A stretch of DNA of 64,000 nt, from positions 1 to 64,000 of the forward strand of contig JBGAFI010000004.1 in the NCBI GenBank assembly GCA_044227325.1. Reading direction: 5' to 3'. Made by a program: the position numbers and the translations under genes. The notes under the pieces were generated by a model. That model worked only from the letters and a program-made list of their open reading frames with translations. It did no database searches and was not told the DNA's origin. This document shows positions 34,065-41,489 of this stretch, in pieces (the stretch's first letter is position 1; each line of letters opens with the position of its first letter). Origin of the DNA: PFJX01 sp044227325 (GTDB taxonomy: Bacteria; Pseudomonadota; Gammaproteobacteria; Burkholderiales; Thiobacillaceae).

Positions 34065-34859
34065 TCAGGCGGCGGCGAAGACCTTGGACTCGGGCTTCGT
34101 GTAATTCGCCGCCTCCTGGAACGTGGACATCAGGCGGGTGCGCAACGCCTGAACGGCGGTATCGTGGCGATCCCGGGGATCGGGAAGGTCGATATCCAAC
34201 TCATGAACGATGTTTCCCGGCGAACCGGCCATGATCACCGCGCGGTCCCCCATGATCACGGCCTCGTCGATGTCGTGGGTGACGAAGACGATGTTGAAGC
34301 CCTTGTGCTTGGCGATGGAGCGCACGTCTTTTTGCAGGGACGCGCGGGTGAAGGCGTCGAGGGCGGAGAAAGGCTCGTCCAGCAACAGCAGCTCGGGCTC
34401 CATCACCAGGGAGCGGGCGAGGGCCACGCGCTGCTGCTGGCCGCCCGAGAGATCCTGCACATTGGCGCCGGCGAAATCCTGAAGCTCGACCAGCTTGATC
34501 GCCTCGCTGACGCGCACCTCGATCTCGTCCTTGGACCAGCGCCCGAAACTCAGTCCGACGCCGACGTTCTGGGAAACCGTCATCCAGGGAAACAGATGCG
34601 GCGCCTGGAACATCATGACCCAGCGCGGCGACGGCGCCGTGATCGCGGTGCCGTTGAGCAGAACCTTGCCCTCGGTGGGTTTCAGGATGCCGGCCAGGAT
34701 GTGGAGCAGCGTGGATTTGCCGCATCCGGAGCGGCCGATGATCGCCAGCGCCTCGCCCGGGGGCGAAACCAGGTCGACACGATTGAAGGTCACCCCGCTG
34801 CGCGAACCGTAGCGGTGAGTCAAGCCTTGAATCTGGATTTCTGTTCCGCGTATTGCCAT
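34065..34859 (-). CDS. ABC transporter ATP-binding protein (NrtD/SsuB/CynD type)
   Basis: A 264-aa ATPase with Walker A GRSGCGKST, Q-loop FQAPHLFPWM, signature LSGGQQQRVALAR, Walker B LLLLDEPFSALD and the H-loop in VFVTHDIDEA. It is the energy component for the two permeases. A GAGGATAGG leader precedes the ATG. It is the first transporter gene, 144 bp after the P15K-like gene. The order ATPase, binding protein, permease, permease differs from nrtABCD but holds the same parts. The substrate is inferred to be thiocyanate or cyanate. Confidence 0.93.
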   Translation of the reverse strand: MAIRGTEIQIQGLTHRYGSRSGVTFNRVDLVSPPGEALAIIGRSGCGKSTLLHILAGILKPTEGKVLLNGTAITAPSPRWVMMFQAPHLFPWMTVSQNVGVGLSFGRWSKDEIEVRVSEAIKLVELQDFAGANVQDLSGGQQQRVALARSLVMEPELLLLDEPFSALDAFTRASLQKDVRSIAKHKGFNIVFVTHDIDEAVIMGDRAVIMAGSPGNIVHELDIDLPDPRDRHDTAVQALRTRLMSTFQEAANYTKPESKVFAAA

Positions 34860-35003
34860 CTGCCTATCCTCTACGCATGACTTGGTGCTCGCCGTCGCCG
34901 GCCAGCGTGATGGTTACCGTGTGCGGGAGACCGGGCGCCCGGCGCGGAACACCTCGCGGTGGCGCGCCCGGGCTCGGCTCCTTGCGGACGAGGCCGGTTT
35001 CCG

Positions 35004-35426
35004 TCAGACGCTGTTGAGGCGGCGCCCGACTTCCTCCATGCGGCGCGCGAGCTCGCCCTCGTCCACCAGGCCCCGCTTGATCAGGGAATGCGCCAGCGCC
35101 AGCAGCTGGCGCTCGGGAAAGGGCACATCCTCGTAGATCGTCGCGGACAGTTCGTCCTCTTCCGCGCGCCGTTCGAGGGACGGCAGGGCGCAGGAGCCGG
35201 GGGCGACCTGGTCGTAAGGCTTCACGCAGGAGTCGCCGGCGAGCAGATCGCAGGTGGCCTCCAGCGTGATCTTCCAGGGCGGATCCGGATTGGTGACGCC
35301 GTACTGCGCGGCCAGGTCCACCCATACCCTGCCGTGCGTCTGGATGTTCTCCAGCAGGGGAATGGGCGTCACATCGATCACCGGACCGCCGTTATCGGAA
35401 CTTGCGTGCTTGCTCGCGGCATTCAT
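35004..35426 (-). CDS. Thiocyanate hydrolase activator, P15K-like (nitrile hydratase-type accessory)
   Basis: A 140-aa protein resembling the N-terminal part of a nitrile-hydratase beta subunit. It includes the block WVDLAAQYGVTNPDPPWKITLE and a C-terminal helical region ending MEEVGRRLNSV. In Thiobacillus thioparus the gene next to scnC encodes P15K, an activator needed to produce active cobalt-loaded thiocyanate hydrolase. Size and position (25 bp after scnC) fit that role. It contains two cysteines, in ATCDLLAGDSC, that could take part in metal handling. The identity is inferred from position and resemblance. Confidence 0.75.
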   Translation of the reverse strand: MNAASKHASSDNGGPVIDVTPIPLLENIQTHGRVWVDLAAQYGVTNPDPPWKITLEATCDLLAGDSCVKPYDQVAPGSCALPSLERRAEEDELSATIYEDVPFPERQLLALAHSLIKRGLVDEGELARRMEEVGRRLNSV

Positions 35427-35450
35427 GGCGCTCTCCTCGTTACCCTTGCA

Positions 35451-36173
35451 TCAATGGTCGTGGTGGACCGGGTGGATCGCCTTGCGCACCGGGCGCTTGG
35501 CATTCGACGTGATCCCGGGCTTGGGCACCGCCACGCCGATCAGGCAATCGCGGGTGACGATCTCGGCCAGCTGATCCTCGCTCCAACCCTCGGTTCCCTC
35601 GGGCCGCACCGGCATCACGATGTAGCGGGTCTTCTGGTTGGAATCGGCGACCCGGATCTGGACTTCCGCGGGCAGTTGCAGGCCGAATTCGGAGAGCACC
35701 TGGCGCGGCCAGCGTACCAGGCGGCGGCGGTAGTTGGGGGTCCGATACCATTCCGGCGACTGGCCGAGAATCGGGCGCGGGTAGCACGAACACAGGGTAC
35801 AGACGACGACGTGCTTGACCGTCGGCGAGTCCACCAGGACGCGCAGGTTGCAGTAGTCGCTCGGCGTGCCGAACTGGGTGGGCGGGCTGGTCACCCAGTC
35901 GACGCCCACCGCCTTGCTGGCCTCGACGCCGTCGGCCTCGCACAGCTTCTTGTACTCGGGATCCAGCCAGGCCTTGGCGACCAGGCGGGCGGCGGGCAAG
36001 GGGCCCAGCGTGTGGACGTACTCGGTCCAGACGCGATGGTCCTCGGCGGTAAACAGGCCCTTTTCGATGGCTAGCTCGCGCACCGCCATTTCGAGAATTT
36101 CGAAATCACTGACTTCGTCGACCATCGGCGCCGGTTTATGGCTGTGGCCATGGGAATGATCATGTTCGGACAT
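35451..36173 (-). CDS. scnC: Thiocyanate hydrolase gamma subunit (cobalt-binding)
   Basis: The 240-aa catalytic subunit, homologous to nitrile hydratase alpha. The metal motif VCTLCSCYPRP places Cys125, Cys128 and Cys130 as ligands. CTLCSC is the cobalt type, in which the second and third cysteines are oxidised in the known enzyme. The reaction is SCN- + 2 H2O to COS + NH3 + OH-. The size fits the 243-aa T. thioparus protein. The N-terminus is notably His-rich (HDHSHGHSH at 4-12) and the C-terminus ends HPVHHDH. It follows scnA by 37 bp. Confidence 0.93.
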   Translation of the reverse strand: MSEHDHSHGHSHKPAPMVDEVSDFEILEMAVRELAIEKGLFTAEDHRVWTEYVHTLGPLPAARLVAKAWLDPEYKKLCEADGVEASKAVGVDWVTSPPTQFGTPSDYCNLRVLVDSPTVKHVVVCTLCSCYPRPILGQSPEWYRTPNYRRRLVRWPRQVLSEFGLQLPAEVQIRVADSNQKTRYIVMPVRPEGTEGWSEDQLAEIVTRDCLIGVAVPKPGITSNAKRPVRKAIHPVHHDH

Positions 36174-36210
36174 CTGCTTTTCCTCTTCTCAATATTTCCG
36201 GTCGGCCTCG

Positions 36211-36579
36211 TTATGCCGACTCGAGATAGCGCTCGGGGAACTCCGTCTCCAAGGTGTCGTTGGCATACGCGTCGCTGTATTCGGGCCACAGTTCCTTCTG
36301 GCTGAACACCACGCTGTAGAACCACTCGGGATCGTCCTCGTTGCCGAAGGCCTCGTCCTCGGCGGCGGGGCTCTCGTAGACCAGCCTGGTCACCGTGCCG
36401 ACCGCGCCGCGCGTATAGGTCATGGTGCGCGTGTAGAAAATGTCCGGCAGATCCCGGATCCGGACCCGGTCGCCTTCCTTGAATTTGGCTTTGCCGGCCT
36501 TGCCCATGAAGCACTGGGGATCGCCGACGCCCGTCGCCATCTTGGCGTGATGCTCTCTGTCGTAGTGGGGTTTAGACAT
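36211..36579 (-). CDS. scnA: Thiocyanate hydrolase alpha subunit
   Basis: A 122-aa subunit equivalent to the C-terminal, SH3-like half of the nitrile-hydratase beta chain. KFKEGDRVRIRDLPDI and FYTRTMTYTRGAVGTV are the recognisable blocks, followed by VVFSQKELWPEY. The known enzyme is an alpha-beta-gamma assembly in which this subunit helps form the active-site wall. Its ATG lies inside the end of scnB (8-base overlap). The length is close to the 126-aa T. thioparus subunit. Confidence 0.92.
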   Translation of the reverse strand: MSKPHYDREHHAKMATGVGDPQCFMGKAGKAKFKEGDRVRIRDLPDIFYTRTMTYTRGAVGTVTRLVYESPAAEDEAFGNEDDPEWFYSVVFSQKELWPEYSDAYANDTLETEFPERYLESA

Positions 36580-37003
36580 GGCGCTTTTTCACCTCATCGA
36601 TTTTGTTGACCAGCTCGGTAAGCGTGCAGTACTGCTTGTCGACCAGGATGCGGGCCGCGGTCAGCAGCCAGCGGCCGTAGTAGGGCAGGCCCAGGTACTG
36701 GGTCTGGCCGACATCGACGTTCTGCTTGCGGCGGCGTTCCTCGGCGGTCCACACGCCGCGCCATGCCAGGCATTCGCAGGTGGCGAAGGTGTTCAGTTCC
36801 CAGATCTCCTCCTCCTTCTCCTCCCACACGATGGGGATATCCGGCTCGCCGCCGACATCGTGCGACGTGCGCGTGTAGGCGCGCCAAAGGGTGTGGTCGA
36901 TCTGATCGGGGGCTGGCGCGTGCGTCTGCTTGTGCAGCGCCGGCTGCATGTACCCGACGGTCTCGATATGTCGGAGTACCTCTTCTCTGGTGGACGATGA
37001 CAT
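36572..37003 (-). CDS. scnB: Thiocyanate hydrolase beta subunit
   Basis: A 143-aa subunit equivalent to the N-terminal half of the nitrile-hydratase beta chain. Helical blocks HTLWRAYTRTSHDVGGEPDI and YYGRWLLTAARILVDKQ are typical. Although an open frame runs to 37213, the ATG at 37003 has a strong GAGGAG site and matches the known N-terminus. It is the first gene of the order scnB-scnA-scnC-P15K, which is that of T. thioparus. About 455 bp without a gene lie upstream and hold a shared regulatory-looking element. Confidence 0.92.
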   Translation of the reverse strand: MSSSTREEVLRHIETVGYMQPALHKQTHAPAPDQIDHTLWRAYTRTSHDVGGEPDIPIVWEEKEEEIWELNTFATCECLAWRGVWTAEERRRKQNVDVGQTQYLGLPYYGRWLLTAARILVDKQYCTLTELVNKIDEVKKRHV

Positions 37004-37459
37004 TGTTTCGACTCCTCTTTGAATGACGAACAAGTCGGCTTGCGCGAAATGAAGCAACCAGCAAGAACCAAAGCGCGAACCAAGTTTCAATGGATTCCTG
37101 ACCATCAACGCCCCGTCGAGCCTCGTCATCCTCGGCTGCCCGGCCGCTGGCCCGGGCAGTGTCACGGGTCGTTGATGTGATGAACTATGCGTTGCGCGAG
37201 AAATTTTTCCCAAGTCTTAATTCCGATCAGTTCCATAGGACTTGGCTATGGATTGCGCGACGCGGATAGCGGCTCGCGCCGCGCCGCGTGGCGGCGGCGA
37301 AACGGGCCGTGGACGCGGGCGCGGCGACCCCCGGGAAGTCCGCGATGCACAACGTGGAACGAACCGAAGGCGGGCGCCGCCCATGCCCCTCCAAGCGGAA
37401 TGGCGGGCGCGCGCGGCGCGCGGCGGAGGGCATCCGCCAACGACGGCAAATACGGCGCA
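37004..37459. other. 456-bp region upstream of scnB
   Basis: No convincing gene is seen. The part next to scnB (37020-37130) is moderately AT-rich and probably carries the scn promoter on the minus strand. At 37209-37252 lies a 44-bp element nearly shared with the start region of the LysR gene. The rest up to 37459 is very GC-rich, with weak coding-like frames that match nothing recognised. Confidence 0.55.
37209..37252. promoter_or_regulatory. Candidate LysR-type operator upstream of scnB
   Basis: 33 of 44 bases match the segment 40127-40170 at the start of the LysR gene, including AATTCCGAT and TTGGCTATGGA. A perfect inverted repeat CCAAGTC (37210-37216) / GACTTGG (37239-37245) brackets it. 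It lies about 206 bp before the scnB start. Binding by the LysR protein is inferred. Confidence 0.5.
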
Positions 37460-38281
37460 TCAGATACGGCGCGCCAGATAAGTGTAGTAGTTGCAGGCCG
37501 CGAAGAAACTTCCGCTCGCCATCGCCTGATACTGCTCCTTGAGCCAGACATCCACGGCCTGGGTGGGAAACAGGCCGGCGCGCTTGACGTAGGGCGCGTA
37601 GGTGTCCATGAAGGACTTGAAGTAGCTGCCGTTGCCGATTTCCGCGACGGCATCGCCCCAGGCCGCGGTCAGTTCCAGCCCGGATTCGGGCAGCAGCCGC
37701 GGCAGATCGCGCATGATCCGGGGATTGTTGAATGTGGCGTTCGCCAGGGCGATATCCATCTGATGGCCGAAGCCGTGATCCGGAAAGGCGTAGGTCAGCG
37801 AGGCGTAATCGCCGTCGAAGATGACCACCGTGCCGCCCGGCCGGACCACGCGCGCCATCTCGCCCAACACCGCCAGCGGCTCGGTGACGTGGCTGATCAG
37901 CGTGTGCGCGATGACGACGTCGAAGGTGTCGGCGGAAAAATCGAGGCGGTGGGCATCGCCGACCTGGAAGGAGACGCGCTCGCCCAGATGCTCGGCCTGC
38001 GCGTACCTGTTCGCGGCCTCGATGAAATGGCCGCACTGGTCGACGCCGATCGCCCGCCCCTTGAAGTCGCCGCGGTGCGCGAGCTGCCGCGCCAGGGCGC
38101 CCGTGCCGCAGCCCACATCCAGGATGCGGGCCGACGGCGGCAGGGCGATGCGCACCAGGTAATTTTCGAACAGCCTGGAAAAAACCGAGTCCTGGGCACG
38201 GCTTTCGAGTCTCGCGATGAGGCGCTCAAGCGCGGCCTCATCGAGTTCGTTGACAAAACGATGGGGGTCGCGCGCTACCAT
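37460..38281 (-). CDS. Class I SAM-dependent methyltransferase
   Basis: A 273-aa cytoplasmic methyltransferase of the UbiE/Methyltransf_11 type. Motif I is ILDVGCGTGALARQLA. The acidic residue after strand 2 is in IGVDQCGHFIEAA, and FDVVIAHTLISHV and RPGGTVVIFDGD follow. The acceptor is unknown. It stands between cynS and the scn operon on the same strand. A role in methylating thiocyanate, sulfide or a metal cofactor would fit but has no direct support. The ATG at 38281 lacks a strong ribosome site; the 213-bp gap to cynS may hold a separate promoter. Confidence 0.8.
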   Translation of the reverse strand: MVARDPHRFVNELDEAALERLIARLESRAQDSVFSRLFENYLVRIALPPSARILDVGCGTGALARQLAHRGDFKGRAIGVDQCGHFIEAANRYAQAEHLGERVSFQVGDAHRLDFSADTFDVVIAHTLISHVTEPLAVLGEMARVVRPGGTVVIFDGDYASLTYAFPDHGFGHQMDIALANATFNNPRIMRDLPRLLPESGLELTAAWGDAVAEIGNGSYFKSFMDTYAPYVKRAGLFPTQAVDVWLKEQYQAMASGSFFAACNYYTYLARRI

Positions 38282-38494
38282 GCCTAACCTCTTGGCCAGT
38301 GGAAAACTACGCCCACCGCTTCCGGATGCATCGGTCGCGCCGCCTGCTCAGCCGGGGCATGGCCCAGGCGCGGGGTTCGGTCACCGATGTCGCGGATCGA
38401 ATGGGAATCGCAAGGAGAAAAAAACCGCCCCCGGGGAGCGGCGATGCCGGGCCTTCGGCGCGGGAGGAGACGCCACCTGAGCGGCACGGCCGCC

Positions 38495-38941
38495 TCACCA
38501 GGATTTGTAGGGCAGGAACTTGCCGCTGATGCTGACCAGCACGCGGTCGCCTTTCGGATCTTCCTGCCGGTCGATCTTCATGGTGAAGTCGATGGCGCTC
38601 ATGATGCCGTCACCGAATTTCTCGTTGATCAGCTCTTTGATGGTCTCGCCGTAAACATTCAACATTTCGTACCAGCGGTATATCAGCGGATCGGTGGGCA
38701 CGACCCGTTCCCAGGTCTTGAGGGGAAATTGCTGAAGGGCGGCGGCGACATCGCCGCCCAATCCGAGCAAATCGCTCACGGCCTCCGCCTGCTGTTTTTC
38801 AAGATGGTTCATGCCAAGACAGGCGGAACAGACGAATTCGTCGGACAGACCCGCGGCATTCGCGATCTCGCTCCATTTCAGGCCCTTTTCGAATTTGGCC
38901 TGGAGCAGGACTTGTTTCATTTCCGCTTTATTCATTCGCAC
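38495..38941 (-). CDS. cynS: Cyanate hydratase (cyanase)
   Basis: Cyanase (148 aa) converts cyanate and bicarbonate to ammonia and CO2. The N-terminal helix-turn-helix-like domain is followed by the catalytic domain. Arg89, Glu92 and Ser115 (in IYRWYEML and DGIMSAIDF) have exactly the 3- and 23-residue spacing of Arg96, Glu99 and Ser122 in the E. coli enzyme. AAGGAG precedes the ATG. It lies between the cobalt-permease and methyltransferase genes. In thiocyanate degraders cyanase removes cyanate formed alongside or instead of COS and supplies nitrogen. Confidence 0.95.
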   Translation of the reverse strand: MRMNKAEMKQVLLQAKFEKGLKWSEIANAAGLSDEFVCSACLGMNHLEKQQAEAVSDLLGLGGDVAAALQQFPLKTWERVVPTDPLIYRWYEMLNVYGETIKELINEKFGDGIMSAIDFTMKIDRQEDPKGDRVLVSISGKFLPYKSW

Positions 38942-39088
38942 TTCTCCTTGCGCCGCGAGGGCAGACCGCTCCCCGGCCGGAAACCGGCCAGCGGGGTTGA
39001 ACGGGGATGGCGGTGTGACAGGAAGCTGGGCCAGGAAGCCGTTGCGATCCGCTTGGGAGCTTCCCGGCCCGGGAGGGTGGTTTTGCGC

Positions 39089-39781
39089 TCAGCGCTCGAT
39101 GGGCGCGGCCACCCGGTGGAAGCGCTGCTGGAACAGCATGCTGTCGCGCAGTTGATGCAGCCCCTTCACGGCGGCGAGCACGGCCAGATCCAGCAGCGGC
39201 TCGACCAGCACGACGGCCATGTAGGCGATGCCAAACGAGCCGATTTGCGCCAGATTCGCCGCGCCCACGCCCTGGCCATAGATCGCCCAGAAGGCCACCC
39301 AGGCGACGATGCCGCCCTGATAGGCCGTCGACAGGGCCAGGCACTGGCTGTATTTCACGTCCTTATAGGCCGTGTTCGCCGGAATATAGCGGCGAGCCAT
39401 GGCATTGAGCGCGAACAGGGGCACCAGCAGCGTCGTCACATTCATGCCGTACTGAGGCAAATCCCAGGGCGCGAAGAAGAGCCCTTGCGCCAGCAATCCG
39501 AGCGCCAGACCCACGGCCGCCGGCACGGCGCCGAACATGAGGAACAATGTCGATCCCAAAATCAAATGAACCTCGGATACGCCTATTGGATAATGCGGGA
39601 ATACTTGGAAAAAGCAGAATACGAGGGCGGTCGAAATTAAACCGCGCAAACTCAACGCCATTACTCCATTCTGTTTGATCTCATTGAATGCCAGCTTTGC
39701 CGTATATGCGAACACTGTTATCGCCGTAGCGTAGCTCAGTGTTATTTTGGCGCCTTCCACAATTCCCGGTTCAATATGCAT
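39089..39781 (-). CDS. CbiM-type cobalt (energy-coupling factor) permease
   Basis: A 230-aa membrane protein with about six to seven segments. Its start MHIEPG resembles the CbiM/NikM N-terminus, where Met1 and His2 bind the metal. A further candidate ligand is His72 in EVHLILG. No CbiN, CbiQ or CbiO gene is adjacent, so it would work alone or with components encoded elsewhere. The ATG at 39781 has GAAGGAG upstream. The first third of the gene is clearly lower in GC than its neighbours, which suggests transfer. Its place next to a cobalt-dependent hydrolase points to Co2+ supply, which is inference. Confidence 0.72.
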   Translation of the reverse strand: MHIEPGIVEGAKITLSYATAITVFAYTAKLAFNEIKQNGVMALSLRGLISTALVFCFFQVFPHYPIGVSEVHLILGSTLFLMFGAVPAAVGLALGLLAQGLFFAPWDLPQYGMNVTTLLVPLFALNAMARRYIPANTAYKDVKYSQCLALSTAYQGGIVAWVAFWAIYGQGVGAANLAQIGSFGIAYMAVVLVEPLLDLAVLAAVKGLHQLRDSMLFQQRFHRVAAPIER

Positions 39782-40165
39782 GGTGTTTTCTCCTTCGTTG
39801 CGATCACTACGAATCTTGTCGCCCCCGCAAAGCCGGACAACAACTGAATTGCCGATAAAAAATCCAATAGAATCAAATCGGACTTTGATCATCCCACCGC
39901 AATCCGCGCCCGCCGCCATTACCCAATCCAGTCAAATCGCCCCTGCGGAAAATATCCAGGCGCGACCCACGACGGTCGGTATATCAATACATCTGAATAT
40001 ACCAATTACCCCCACACAAAAAATAAATCCGGGGCGGTTCGGCGGCCACGCGCATTGCCATTGCCTGTATCGTCGAACCCGAGCGCAAATCGTTGTTCAC
40101 AACAATGGACCATGCGACTATAGTTTTCCAAGTTTAAATTCCGATTGGACCTATAAGGATTGGCT
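39782..40165. other. 384-bp divergent region between the cobalt permease and LysR genes
   Basis: No gene is seen. The region is distinctly lower in GC than the rest of the window. It probably holds the promoters of both divergent genes. Visible features are an inverted repeat TTGTT-CAC-AACAA near 40093-40105 and the candidate LysR operator at its right end. Confidence 0.55.
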
Positions 40166-40170
40166 ATGGA
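40127..40170. promoter_or_regulatory. Candidate LysR autoregulatory operator
   Basis: This segment covers the ribosome site (ATAAGGA) and the first bases of the LysR gene. It matches 33 of 44 bases of 37209-37252 upstream of scnB. The outer arms CCAAGTT and GGATTGG are a degenerate form of the perfect repeat in the other copy. The match stops right after ATGGA, so it is not shared coding sequence. Confidence 0.5.
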
Positions 40171-41200
40171 GCGCAACATCATCTTTCCGCGTTCGGTCCG
40201 CTACTTGATCGCGGTCGCGGAGCACAACAGCTTCACGCGCGCGGCCGACGTGCTGTGCGTCTCCCAGCCGACGCTGTCGCAGCAGATCAAGCAACTGGAA
40301 GATCTGCTCGACGCGCAGTTGCTGGACCGCTCCGGCCGCACCGTGCGCCTGACCGCCGCCGGCGAGGTCTATCTGCACCATGCGCGCCGCGCCCTGGGGG
40401 AGTTGAACGCGGCCACAAGGGCCATCCATGAGTTGCAGGATCTGAGCCGGGGCTCGTTGCGCCTGGGCATGACACCGATCACGGACTTCCTGACCACACC
40501 GCTGCTGGAACAATTCAACGCCCGCTACCCCGGCATTGCCGTGAGCACGCTGGAAATGCCCCAGAGCGACATCAAGGACGCACTGGCCGAGGACCGCGTC
40601 GACATCGGCATCGCCTTCAGCAGCACGCTCTCGACCGAGGAGAGTTCGGACGATGTCGACAGCCACATCCTGTTCATCGAGACGCTCAGCCTCGCCTTCA
40701 GCGAAAACCACCCGCTCGCCACCCACCAGGGACCGTTGAGCAAGCACGCCCTGGAGCATGAGCCGATGGTGATGTTCAACACCGACTACGCCTTGCGCCG
40801 CAACATCGACCTGTATTGCCTGGAGCACGGCATCACCCTGCCCATCTCCATGGAGGCCACCTCGCTCAGCGTGATCGTCGAGATCGTGCGTCTCGGCCGG
40901 CTCGCGACCATCCTGCCGGTCACCATCGCGTGCTCGCAGCATGGGCTGCGCTCCATCCCCGTGCTCCCCGAGTTGCCCCGCCACACCATCAGCCTGATCT
41001 GCCGCAAGGGTTCGAGCAAGAGTCCGGCCTGCCATGCCTTCGCGGAATTGGCGGCGGAATGGACCGCCGTCAGATGCCAGGTAAAACCCATGAGCCACCG
41101 CGCCCGGCCCTGCCCCTTGGCCGACGCCTGCGCCCGCGACAAATCCAAGCTGGAAGCCGACGTGGACATCGAGCAGGCGTCTTCGACATTCGAGACCTGA
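40166..41200 (+). CDS. cynR: LysR-type transcriptional regulator, CynR-like
   Basis: A 344-aa LysR regulator. The N-terminal winged helix-turn-helix contains NSFTRAADVLCVSQPTLSQQIKQLE, and the effector-binding domain (about 92-300) follows, with PITDFLTTPLLEQF and RLGRLATILP. About 45 polar residues extend beyond the usual end. It resembles CynR and CbbR-type regulators and is divergent from the cobalt-permease/cynS genes, the usual arrangement for control of the neighbour. The ATG at 40166 has ATAAGGA six bases upstream and is preferred to the in-frame TTG at 40160. The inducer is probably cyanate or thiocyanate, by context. Confidence 0.8.
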   Translation: MERNIIFPRSVRYLIAVAEHNSFTRAADVLCVSQPTLSQQIKQLEDLLDAQLLDRSGRTVRLTAAGEVYLHHARRALGELNAATRAIHELQDLSRGSLRLGMTPITDFLTTPLLEQFNARYPGIAVSTLEMPQSDIKDALAEDRVDIGIAFSSTLSTEESSDDVDSHILFIETLSLAFSENHPLATHQGPLSKHALEHEPMVMFNTDYALRRNIDLYCLEHGITLPISMEATSLSVIVEIVRLGRLATILPVTIACSQHGLRSIPVLPELPRHTISLICRKGSSKSPACHAFAELAAEWTAVRCQVKPMSHRARPCPLADACARDKSKLEADVDIEQASSTFET

Positions 41201-41489
41201 TCCATCCGCGTGGAGTCGCGCACTCCATTGCCAGCCGGGTTGTCGGCCCGTCCTCCCCGCCCCGACATCAGCCTGTATCGCCGCGCATCGCCCGCCCTCG
41301 GCGGGCCACACCCGGAAACGGGCCGCGCGCCGATGCGCGTGACATAGCCAATTTCTATCGGCGCGATTGGAATAAGGTCTTGGACCGCGGCCTCTGACCG
41401 GACCATAGTTACCGGGACGGTTTTGACGGCTTGGACGTCGTGGCGCCGCTGCTGGCCGGGGCGCGCGATGCCTTCACCTGGATCGCAAA

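Noticed and set aside
37004..37213. Upstream extension of scnB
   Set aside because: The ATG at 37003 has a strong GAGGAG site and matches the known subunit N-terminus. The extension shows no similarity.
37242..37481. Small plus-strand frame starting at the ATG of the shared 44-bp element
   Set aside because: Similarity to the LysR gene stops after ATGGA. The product is low-complexity Arg/Ala/Gly sequence, so it is neither a gene nor a LysR remnant.
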